Shown piece after piece: positions 31,916 to 40,721 of a stretch of 64,000 nt of DNA. The stretch's first letter is position 1. Each line of letters opens with the position of its first letter. The notes beneath the pieces were generated by a model. The model was not told where the DNA came from. It made no database searches and saw nothing but the letters and a program-made list of their open reading frames with translations. Source of the stretch: Mycosarcoma maydis (Eukaryota > Basidiomycota > Ustilaginomycetes > Ustilaginales). The stretch lies in assembly GCF_000328475.2 (NCBI RefSeq), contig NC_026482.1, forward strand, positions 682,001 to 746,000. Reading direction: 5' to 3'. A program made the position numbers and the translations under genes.

Positions 31916-32393
31916 ATTGAGCCACATTCCACCATCCACGAGAGCAGGATGACGTGCCAACGAGCGGCAGGGTTATCATCTTGCAGACAAGTGAGATGGA
32001 GGCTAACTTACAGTATATTCACGATTGTTTAATCACGAATATCGTGTAATTACCATACTTATTATAGAAGTTGATCCTAATATTAACTGACTCTTGGAGG
32101 TGCCAAGCGGGCGAAATCCAAGCGTGAATTTTCTTGGCTAAGTTAACTTGTTCACGATTTCTTTTTGGGGGGACTGCATTCCCCTCTCGGGAGGAGCAAC
32201 CGCATCTGGTCAGTGCGCACCGCCTGGTAGAATTTCACGTTTCTTCTGGTTCATCGGCGTGTTCCAAATTTACGATGAGGGCAAAGAAGAAGGCCGATTG
32301 CTGCGTTGAGGGGTGACAGCATTCTGGAGCGTGACGCGTCCGTCCGTGGTGCAGTCGAGTGGTGAGTAGGTTTGTGCTCAGACCAACGCCCCA

Positions 32394-32449
32394 TTTTGGC
32401 TTTTGGCTGTTGGCTGTTGGCTTCTGGCTTCTGGATTCTGGATTCTCTC
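32394..32449. repeat. 8-unit 7-bp array (TTTTGGC/TGTTGGC/TTCTGGA)
   Basis: Heptads in register: TTTTGGC twice, TGTTGGC twice, TTCTGGC, TTCTGGA twice, TTCTCTC. It contains no CGTGATT unit. Confidence 0.88.
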
Positions 32450-32997
32450 GCCTTGTTCCCGCCGTGCGATGCGATGCAGCTTGGTTATGAGCGTACAGCG
32501 CGTAGATGAGCGAGTTGTACGACTCGAGAGACCGGTATGAGAAGCTCGCATCAACCCACGGCGTGTAAAAGCGATGCAGTCGCGGGTGAGACCAGCTGCA
32601 ACTGCCATGTTGCGCGATGCCCCCCGTCCCCCCGTCCCCCCGTCTCCGTCCCCGTCCCTGTCCCTGTCTTGGTCGCTCTACGCGCTACTGCTGCTGTCGT
32701 GCTTCCAAGATCAACTCTGCATATTGTTTGTCTGTCTACTGTACTAAGAGCGCCTTCCTCCACCCGGCTGATCCTCGTCGCCCTCGCTCAACACATCCCT
32801 CTCTCTTCCCCTCTCTTTCTCTCTTCACCGATCGCCACTCGCATCCCACCTCTTATTTCTTACCATCATCCATCATCGCCACCAGAGTTACGTAGGAGAA
32901 TTTCAACTCATCGCTTCTCCCCATCTCACCTTGCACTCTCCTCCCTCTCGTGAAAAAAGGACTCGCGCCCACCTCTCTGCATCGCATTACATACAAG

Positions 32998-33629
32998 ATG
33001 ACTGACGCAACCGCCAAAGCCACCTCCACCGAGGTCGGTAGCATCGAAGAGTCTGTCAAGGACAACAAGCGGGATGCTGCCAAGCAGTCCGAGCAGACCG
33101 CAGCCAAGGAGCTCGCTGACGACGACGAGGACGACGAAGAAGATGAAGACTTTGTAAGTTTCTCACCACCGATCTTGTTGTGGATGCGATAGGCCGTATA
33201 GACTAATGTCGGCTCGTTGGTTTGCGTTGTGTATCGTACAGGAAGAGGACGAGGAGGAGGACGAGGAAGGAGATTACGAAGAGGAAGAAGAGGACGAAGA
33301 AGCTGCTGGTGCTGACGACGACGACGACGACGCTGAAGAAGAAGCGCAAGAGTAAGTCAAACGCCTCCCATCCAAAGACTGCCTTATGCCTTTCGACGTA
33401 TACTGACCTGACCCCCCTTTCTCCTGGTGTTACCCTTTTTGTATCTTTCTCCTGTCTGTGCCTTTGACGCACGACTCGCAGAGAGGACGAAGAAGCAGGT
33501 GAGGAAGATGAAGAGGAGGAGGAGGAAGAAGACGAGAACGATGCAGAAGCAGGTGCAGGCAGCAAAAGGAAAGCCGACGATGAAGGAAACGACGACGAGA
33601 GCAAAGCTGCAAAGACGTCCGATGAGTAA
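32998..33629 (+). CDS. prothymosin-alpha-like highly acidic nuclear protein
   Basis: Three exons, 32998-33153, 33242-33351 and 33482-33629, give 137 aa. Both introns (88 and 130 bp) start GTAAGT and end in CAG. The third exon restores a glutamate codon across the second join, and the frame then runs to TAA at 33627. Residues 1-48 are mixed, with a Ser/Ala/Lys-rich start and many alternating charges. The middle is almost entirely Glu and Asp. The C-terminus carries KRKADDEGNDDESKAAKTSDE-like basic clusters, a likely bipartite nuclear signal as in prothymosin alpha. That family binds histones and the linker histone H1 in animals. The assignment rests on composition and layout, so another acidic histone chaperone is possible. 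Confidence 0.8.
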
Positions 33630-34514
33630 GCGTCTCTGTAGCGCTTGCACTTTTACACGTTTCTACTTCCAGTCTTGTTCGACGCCTTCTGGTCCTGTCT
33701 GTGGTACGCAAAGCCAAAGTCGTCTGGTATCACTACCGTCGGGCGCATCTACACTGCAAAATGGCTGCAACTTGTTTCCATACGCTCACTGTAATCGAAA
33801 TGAAGGATACTCTCAGATCGCAAGCTCGTTGTGCAACTTGGAACATTCTCGCCGACGTCTGCTCGCTTGCTTGCTTGCTCGCTTGCTCGCTTGAAATTCA
33901 AGGCACACCATGTGCGACCTGTGAACCGGTGAGGACAAGTGAGGGAATGAAGCTGGCGTGCGAATACGAGTCACGAGTCCTCAGACGTTGTTTTGGGTGT
34001 TCGACACACGACGGGTCGAGCAGCAAGTGATGTAGGCGTGGTTCTGCGCGTCAAGCTCCACTCGCGCCTCGCAAGTTGAAGCTGCTTGGCCAAACTTGTC
34101 AACTCAACGAGCATCAGCTTGAACGCTTACGCGTTTCGAGTCGACGTCAATCACGAATACCTTGACCAGTTCCACCTGCAGCATTCGTCCAAGCTACCGA
34201 CAGCTGATAACAAAGCAAACTCGACGCGCTCACCCCATCCAACACAACTCCCAGATCATCCTACAGCATGAAAGAAAAAGCTTGGTAACCTCATCAACAA
34301 GCTCGCACTTGCTCCAACACACGCTCTTCGATCACATCCATGTCGCACGCACCAGCTTGGCAAGCATTCTTGAAACGAGTGCATTCAAGGACAAAAAGGA
34401 ATGTAAAGAAACAAATCCGCAGCGGATCTGTCAAGGTCAGCAAGCATGTGTTTGTGACAGGGGTATTGCAGATATACGAGATCAAGTGTTCTTGGTATCA
34501 AAAACGCGCTTTGG
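33630..34514. other. intergenic region downstream of two converging genes
   Basis: No gene seen. A GCTT/GCTC tetranucleotide run lies at 33861-33892 and one AATCACGAAT word near 34150. Confidence 0.45.
33861..33892. repeat. GCTT/GCTC tetranucleotide run
   Basis: Eight 4-bp units alternating GCTC and GCTT; low-complexity slippage sequence. Confidence 0.8.
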
Positions 34515-36161
34515 CTACTGGTGCGTGTGAGCAGCGAAGCGCATGTCGGTAAGCGAAGGTGGATGCAGCTGTTTCGAGGTGGTGAAATGAGGGCTTTCTG
34601 GAGGAGTGGCGACGGCGCTCGATGTGTGCGAAGCAAATCCAGGCGAAGGCGGAGCTAGCATCGGCATGGAAGCCAGGAACGGCATGCCGCCAGTGGGTTG
34701 TGCAAAGTACGGCATAGGCAGCTGCCCTCCATTGGGAGCCAACATCATGGACGAGCTCGGAGGCCATATTGCCATGGAAGGCATCGAAGGCATGGGCGAC
34801 ATGTGTGCAGGTGTGGCAAAGCTCGTCAATGGCATGCCCGGCATGCCCGGCATTCCAGGCATTCCAGGCATTCCAGGCAGGTGAAGCGTTGAAGCGTAAG
34901 TGGAAAAGCGGTTCGGGCTCCAACTTGTCATTGCAGGTGAATTGGTAGCGCTGCTACTGCCGTTGAGACTCAAGACGGAATCGCGATTCGTGTTTCGGCC
35001 AGCGCCTGATCTTGCGCCTACCGATCGGAGGCGCGCATCACCTGGTGCGATTGCTGGTGTCGCCTCTGCGAGCCACTCGGCGGGCGCTTCGCTGCGTCTG
35101 CGTGAGGGACGCAAAGGACGACGATCAGCACCCATGGTCGAGTACGCAGCGGCAGCCTCCGAGTTGGTCCGGGCTCGACCATCAACTCGAGTCTCGCTAG
35201 CCGTCTGACGATGCGTTCGATATGATGGATTGAGCGGCGAAGAAGACGCCTGCTGCTGGCGCTGTTGCGGTGGCAACGACATGCGCACCGACGCAGTGCA
35301 AGATGCACTGACGATTTCGGTCTCTGCCGATCGATGCAGTCCAGGTCGTTGCATCGACGAATCCGCTTCCGACGGAGCCGTGGATAAGTGGATCAGAGGA
35401 GGACGTGCGACACTCAACCTTTGACTTTGTCGGATGCTGGCAGGGACCCGAGCTACGTTGCTCTCCTTGGCTTCGTTCTTGGCATCTGATTCGCTCGACT
35501 GACTGTGATGACTCTGTCCACCACCGGACACGAGCGTCATCTGAGATCGATTGTTGGCCGACGTCAGCGCATCTGGAGTCGTCGTCGAGTCGGTCTTGAG
35601 GATGCTGCCAGCCGGGCTATCCGCATGTGCAACGACGGTATCGCTTGCAATGGTCGTGCCTGTCGGTTGCTGTATCGACTGCGTCGGCGCCGAGACAAAG
35701 TCAATGTGACGAGCCAAAAGTCTCGCCAATTGCTGCGAGTTGTTTGTTCTGCCGTCGTACTTTGGTCGAGCCTGAATAAGCTGGTGGCTTGCTTGTGAGA
35801 TCTCGTCGTCCTTCCAAATGGTCCAACCAACAACTACACGCCGGGTGATTCCTCTCCAGTACGGGCTGGAAGTGGAATGAAGCTGCGAGACCATCTTGCC
35901 GCCTTGAACGGTGATGTCAAAGATGCTGGGCTCAGCTTTGGCATGGCTGGCGTGAGGGTCGACTTTGAGTGCCCAGTGCTCGATCTCGATACCTCGGTTT
36001 CGCATGGCTGCTCTGAGAGCGTCCGAATCGATACCGACCAGGTCGAGTGGCACTTGATGTGAATCGATAGGGGTCGAGACGATCCAGACTCGCCTTGCAT
36101 CCGGGTGAGGTGCAGGATTGACCTCCTCGACCACGGCCTTTGATGACATGCAATTCCCCAT
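34515..36161 (-). CDS. N-myristoylation-motif protein with PPPDE/LRAT-like region lacking the cysteine
   Basis: Predicted 548-aa protein. It begins MGNCMSSK, a good N-myristoylation site (Gly2, Ser6) with Cys4 available for palmitoylation, so plasma or endomembrane attachment is likely. Residues 25-150 resemble the papain-like PPPDE/LRAT fold of fungal thiol hydrolases. His62 lies in IEHWALKV, then VVGWTIWKDDEI, then YDGRTNNSQQLARLLARHI. In relatives the last motif reads NNCQ; here it is NNSQ with Ser142 encoded by TCG, so the putative nucleophile is missing. The remaining 400 residues are Ser/Pro/Gln-rich, with five GMP repeats (LPGMPGMPGMPGMPGMP) near residue 430. The ATG is chosen because the 3 upstream codons begin only at GTG. 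Family assignment is from pattern memory. Confidence 0.75.
   Translation of the reverse strand: MGNCMSSKAVVEEVNPAPHPDARRVWIVSTPIDSHQVPLDLVGIDSDALRAAMRNRGIEIEHWALKVDPHASHAKAEPSIFDITVQGGKMVSQLHSTSSPYWRGITRRVVVGWTIWKDDEISQASHQLIQARPKYDGRTNNSQQLARLLARHIDFVSAPTQSIQQPTGTTIASDTVVAHADSPAGSILKTDSTTTPDALTSANNRSQMTLVSGGGQSHHSQSSESDAKNEAKESNVARVPASIRQSQRLSVARPPLIHLSTAPSEADSSMQRPGLHRSAETEIVSASCTASVRMSLPPQQRQQQASSSPLNPSYRTHRQTASETRVDGRARTNSEAAAAYSTMGADRRPLRPSRRRSEAPAEWLAEATPAIAPGDARLRSVGARSGAGRNTNRDSVLSLNGSSSATNSPAMTSWSPNRFSTYASTLHLPGMPGMPGMPGMPGMPLTSFATPAHMSPMPSMPSMAIWPPSSSMMLAPNGGQLPMPYFAQPTGGMPFLASMPMLAPPSPGFASHTSSAVATPPESPHFTTSKQLHPPSLTDMRFAAHTHQ
34839..34879 (-). repeat. in-frame 9-bp repeat encoding GMP triplets
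   Basis: Repeats of GGCATGCCC and GGCATTCCA on the plus strand encode Gly-Met-Pro triplets inside the myristoylation-motif protein. Confidence 0.75.
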
Positions 36162-36663
36162 CTTGTGCACGTAGGGTGGGATGAGGGTGCGTGAGGTGCT
36201 GTTGATCCTTGGGAGTGTGTCTGTTCAAGGGCGACTGCGGTTTGCTTCGAACGGATCGTGTAGGGAGCCAGAGAGACAAAGACAGCGAAGTTGGGCAGCC
36301 TTACAGCCAACGAGCCATTTCGTGGGGAATCGACGCCGGACAATTGGGAGAATGTGGGTATTTTGTCAGGTAAAACCGTTGCAACGCCAATGAAAAGGAA
36401 CAACAAGAAGGGGTGCCGCCTGGAACGACTCTTCCTGGCTTGGGACTTGAATAGTCGGTGGTGCTTGTTGTCTATTCCTTGGATACCAGGAAACCTAGCT
36501 GCCCGGCAAGTTGGCAGGTAGGCCAATTATAGAGCAGTACGCACGCTGGCCCGATGTCCAAAGAATTGGAGAATGGTGGCAGTACAAGATGGAGAGCTTC
36601 AATGGCTTGAGGTCGGGCAGGGTTGAGCGCGAACTGAGGCGGAGACGATGGGCAGCGCGAAAG

Positions 36664-36684
36664 GGAACGAGGAACGAGGAACGA
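36664..36684. repeat. 7-bp array (GGAACGA unit)
   Basis: Three perfect tandem copies of GGAACGA, with a related GACAGCG next. Confidence 0.75.
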
Positions 36685-38696
36685 GACAGCGTGGGACCAA
36701 CGGTCCAGAGGCAGCGGAGCCTTGGGCGCGCGTGCAGGTGCAGAGCTGCACGTCGAAGATGAGACTCCGACCGAGCGTGGATCAAAAAAAGTCAAATGTC
36801 GAAGAAGGAGCAAGTAGGGAGACACAAAGACAGACACAAAAGTGGCAACATGATGGATATCGCACCCAAACCTTGACTGCCTGGAGTGCTCCTTCTTGGG
36901 TTTGGCTGACTCAACTGTGTTGACAACGACGAAAGAGACAGAGACGAAACAGGATTCAAGATTCATATTGGATGGACTGCGTGAGGAGAGCGGATGCGCG
37001 CGAAAGCCAAAGTCGAGTTGCGCAGTTGCTTAAGCGAAACCAGAAAGAGAGACCAAGAGCTGTACTCAAAGTCAAAGCCAAGCCCATCTCAAGGAGGAGC
37101 GTGCGTATCTCGTCTCACGACTCTTACGGTATCTCGCTCGGCTGTCAAAGCAAGAATGAGATGCACAAATGACGATTCGTGATTCTCGCTCCGGGCCAAG
37201 CAAAGCGCACGGAGACGAGATGCCGAGAGCGGATTGGTGTTACCCAGACACTCGAGAGACTCGACCCTGTGACGAAATGGTTGGAAGCGTCAACGTGACA
37301 GACACAGTCCGCCTCGCTTACGACGCAAATGAACACGAACGAGCCCACACTAACTTTACTCGGACTGTCGACTTTGAACAAAGAGAGGTGACACTCACGA
37401 CTCACTCGTGACTGTGTGAGCGCGCGCGACGTCTGTTTGTGTACACTTGCAGTGGTCGACATGGGCTGACTCAAACAAGAGAGAGAGAGAGGCGTTTCAT
37501 TTTCCTGTCGTTTTGCGCTGGACCCGACTCGACCCACACGCCACGCCATGCCACGACAACGCCTTTGTGAGACCCTGATGAGCTCACCAAGCGCAAATTC
37601 GATTCAATCGTGAATCGTGAATATGGTCGGAATAATTCGTGATTTTCGCTTCCTTGAACCCGTTCGCGCTTCTTTTCTTTTCTGGCTCGGCAGTAACCGT
37701 GAATCACGAATCGAATCGCACACGCCAATTCAAATCACGAATGTGACTGGAAAAAAAAAGCAATTTCCAATCGTGATTGCGATTCCTGTCTCACCCTTCT
37801 GATCGTCGGCGGCAACCCGGAAGCCAACACTCGTGACTGACAACTGACTCACCGTGCACGACTGCTGTTCCGTGATCACGTTGTATTCCTCTTTGTCTCT
37901 AGTGTCTCGCTAGCTCAGGGTCCTGTCCTTGGACGCTTGCTTCTCGATCTCATCAAAATCACATTGGTCAAGCCGTGAGTGGCATGGCATCATTGCCAAC
38001 CTCGAATCGACAATCACGAATGGAACAACACAGAAACGCAGCTCTGGTACGCTGATCTGAGGCAGCCCATTGGGCATTGTTTCTCAACATGTGCACGCCG
38101 AGTCGCCTGTAACAATGCACGCTACTACTGTATGCACGCACACAGGCGCGCACAGATGCAACAGGAATACAATCGTGATTACTGTACAGCATTGTGCGCA
38201 TCCTGTGCCGTGATTCGTCTTTCTTTGCAGCGTCAACGTTCACGTATATGGTTGGATTGACGCACGTTCATGGTTGGACTTTGCGGCTCTTCATGGATAC
38301 AGCTGCTCAACGTGCCATCCACGACTTACGACCCTATCATGTATGGCAAACTGTCGGTGCTGCCAGGTCTTGTGTACTTGTGCGCTGGTTCGCATCCCGC
38401 CCTTCCATCTTCCATTTACAAAGTAGCCGTCTTCTTGTACAAAGACTGCAGCCATCTCGTCACAGCGCCTCATGCTGAGATTCTTTTGTGCCATGTCATC
38501 TGGATCTCGGCGGGGAAGACGTGAGTAACTAACACGTACACAGTAGATAGCGACTCCATCGTGCATGTTTCACCGCCACTTGTCCGATTCACGATTGTTA
38601 CTACTTGTCTCGCTTTCTTTTCCTTTCTTTTCTCGTCTCTCCACTCGGGTGTTTTGACAGCCTCGGCAAGAGAAACAGAGTTGCGTCTGTCTCTAC

Positions 38697-38760
38697 AAAT
38701 TTTTTTCCCTCTTTTTTTTCCCCCTCTTTTTTTGTTTTTTTTTTGTTTTTTTTACTCTTT
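38697..38760. repeat. T-rich low-complexity tract
   Basis: About 64 bases, nearly all T with C or G interruptions, in gene-free DNA. It could act as a nucleosome-excluding element; no gene start lies close. Confidence 0.75.
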
Positions 38761-39230
38761 ATAACAATACTTGGCTCCGCTCGTTATGGGTGGTCACGCA
38801 TCGCTCGCGCGGGTGGAGCTTAGTTGAACCCTTGCCGATCGACACGGATCTACAGATAGTATTCTGACATCATTCACGATTCTCGTTGTTCCATCGTGTT
38901 TGGCAATTGACTCTACCGCTCACCCAGCGTCGTAGATGCTCGACGTGCAGAACAGTCCGGAAGCATTGAATGCAATTCAGTAAGGACGAGGTGGCACATG
39001 CACTCATTCTCTCTTCTCACAAGAGTGTGAGTATGTAGTTGCAAAGAACATGGTTAGACTCCATTCCAGTTTTGTATCATGTCCAACAAGACTGCTTCGA
39101 TAGCTGTGAGAGCGGTGCATCGCAATCCAACATGTGCGCCTGCTGTTGGGTATCGGTCGATTCACAATAGATCGATAGATCACGAGATGGTGATAAAAGA
39201 TTGCTACATGGGTACCATGTATAAGAAGCT

Positions 39231-40343
39231 CTACTTGCGCTTGCCCTTTCCCTTGCCACCCTTTGACGACGAAGACGGCGACTTGAACTTGCCATTGATC
39301 TTGGAAATCTCTTGTGAAGAAAGTTTGAGTGTTCCACCCTGGAACTTTCCGATCCCCATACCCAATCCCCTCTGGCGTTTCCTGGTTTCCCTCTTGAGGC
39401 CCATCTCGGTCGCCGTGGCCTGACTCGAGTAGGCCTGCTTGAGCGAGGGATGCCAGGTACCCAATTCTTTAGCCTTCTCCCTCTCCTTGTCTCTCCTCTC
39501 TCCTGCTGCTTTGCGCATACCTTGTCGGATCGCTGCGGGTGCTTTTGAGAGCTGCTGTCGTTTCAGCTCGTTTTCTCCCCATCCCCGTCCGATCGCTTGG
39601 CCTTTTCGTTGTGACTCGGACGCGGACAGCTCCATGATTCGTGCAATGGTGTCGTTCGAGGATAGATTGGATTTGCCTTTCGAGGTATTGCCCGTACCAG
39701 GTGCAAACAGAGTGGTGGACAGCAGTTCTGACAGCAACCGGTCGTTGGCGACCAATTGCTTCTCTTCCTCTTCCTCCGCCGTAGTCAGCTTTGCGGTCAC
39801 AGCTTGATCTTCGTCGGCGATCTTGCCAATCTTGGACGACATGAACGCCTTCCAGCCCTTCTTGGCGTCCTTGAGCTCGTCCGCATCGGCATGTGATTCG
39901 CCTCCAAAGACGACTGTCTCCACCACCCTTGATTTGGGCGCCTTCTTTTTGCTGTTGTTGCTCTGCTTGGATCCGCTTGCAGCTGAGCTCGATGATGCAC
40001 CTGCTGGTCCGTCAGACGGCTTCGTAGATCCGAACAAGACGTCCATCTCGTCTTGCTCTCTCACTTGCGGAACCTCGACTTCGGCTGAGTCAGATTGTTG
40101 TGCTGCTAAACGTTTGCGCTTCTTGCCTGACAGCCTCTTCTTGTCAGAAGTAGTTTCCTCTGCAGAGTCGCCTGCTCGTGGCAGATCGAAGGAGGAAAGA
40201 AAGGTATTGCCAAATGCTTCTAGTTGTGCCAGCTGTGCTGCTCTCTCTTCACTAGTTTGCTCGTCTGGCTGTTCTGTGACGTGGTCCGCTTTGCGCTTGC
40301 CCTTTCCCTTGAGGTCGAGTTTCTTGCTCTTGACAAAGCTCAT
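39231..40343 (-). CDS. FAF1: Faf1/C1orf131-like 40S ribosome assembly factor
   Basis: Predicted 370-aa Lys-rich nucleolar protein. The C-terminal half carries KKGWKAFMSSKIGKI, GTWHPSLKQAYSSQATATEMGLKRETRKRQRGLGMGIGKFQGGTLKLS in separate blocks, and a basic tail (GGKGKGKRK). The GIGKFQGGTLKLS block near the end is what I associate with yeast Faf1 and human C1orf131, SSU processome factors needed for 18S rRNA maturation. The N-terminal half is low complexity with several basic clusters (KKRLSGKKRKR). Two in-frame ATGs exist, at 40379 and 40343. I chose 40343 because it has A at -3, while 40379 has T. It is divergent from PET127 with 378 bp between start codons. The family name is from motif memory. 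Confidence 0.75.
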   Translation of the reverse strand: MSFVKSKKLDLKGKGKRKADHVTEQPDEQTSEERAAQLAQLEAFGNTFLSSFDLPRAGDSAEETTSDKKRLSGKKRKRLAAQQSDSAEVEVPQVREQDEMDVLFGSTKPSDGPAGASSSSAASGSKQSNNSKKKAPKSRVVETVVFGGESHADADELKDAKKGWKAFMSSKIGKIADEDQAVTAKLTTAEEEEEKQLVANDRLLSELLSTTLFAPGTGNTSKGKSNLSSNDTIARIMELSASESQRKGQAIGRGWGENELKRQQLSKAPAAIRQGMRKAAGERRDKEREKAKELGTWHPSLKQAYSSQATATEMGLKRETRKRQRGLGMGIGKFQGGTLKLSSQEISKINGKFKSPSSSSKGGKGKGKRK

Positions 40344-40721
40344 CGTGAGAGCAGATGGTTGTGCCCGCTGAACGAGCATGTATAGAGAATGATGATGAAA
40401 TAGCTGAAACCGTCCAAGAAGAAAGCATTTCCTAATCAAAACTCAAAATTAATCAAATCGAGGGTTTTCCGTCTTCCGGGAATCGAATGTGTCTGCCTTT
40501 CTGGTGGCACATTCGTGATTCACGATTCATTTTTCTTTGTTCTTTTCCGATCCACTTTTGATTTCTTCTTCTTTCTGCACAAAAGGGAAAAGAAAAAATT
40601 ATTACAAGGCAAAAAACCTCCACTCTGTTTCTCGACTTGAAGAGCAAAGACACATGACACGATCTAGACGAGCTGCCATCACATTGTACCCTTCGCCAGC
40701 CGCATCCCGTGAAGAAGCGCA
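40344..40721. other. divergent promoter FAF1-like / PET127
   Basis: The 378 bp between two divergent ATGs carry a CGTGATT array at 40511-40531 near the centre. No TATA box is obvious on either side. Confidence 0.5.
40511..40531. repeat. CGTGATT-family heptads in a divergent promoter
   Basis: ATTCGTG, ATTCACG, ATTCATT in 7-bp register; the first two form the odd palindrome CGTGATTCACG. Confidence 0.75.

Larger units (their letters stand above)
31382..32997. other. 1.6-kb gene-free region
   Basis: No supportable gene. It holds two clear 7-bp arrays (31874-31915 and 32394-32449) and CTAAGTTA-type words at 31814-31822, 32002-32010 and 32138-32149. A short AT-rich stretch is at 32005-32095, and C-rich CCCCGT repeats lie near 32620-32670. 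The final 250 bp are pyrimidine-rich and are likely the promoter and leader of the acidic protein gene. Confidence 0.5.
36162..39230. other. 3.1-kb gene-free region
   Basis: No gene I can support; the short frames here match nothing I know. It includes a 7-bp GGAACGA array at 36664-36684 and an AG run at 37478-37491. CGTGATT words lie near 37170, 37608, 37696, 37768, 38008, 38174, 38588 and 38872, with ACTCGTGACT at 37404-37413 and 37829-37838. A T-rich tract is at 38697-38760. Confidence 0.5.
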
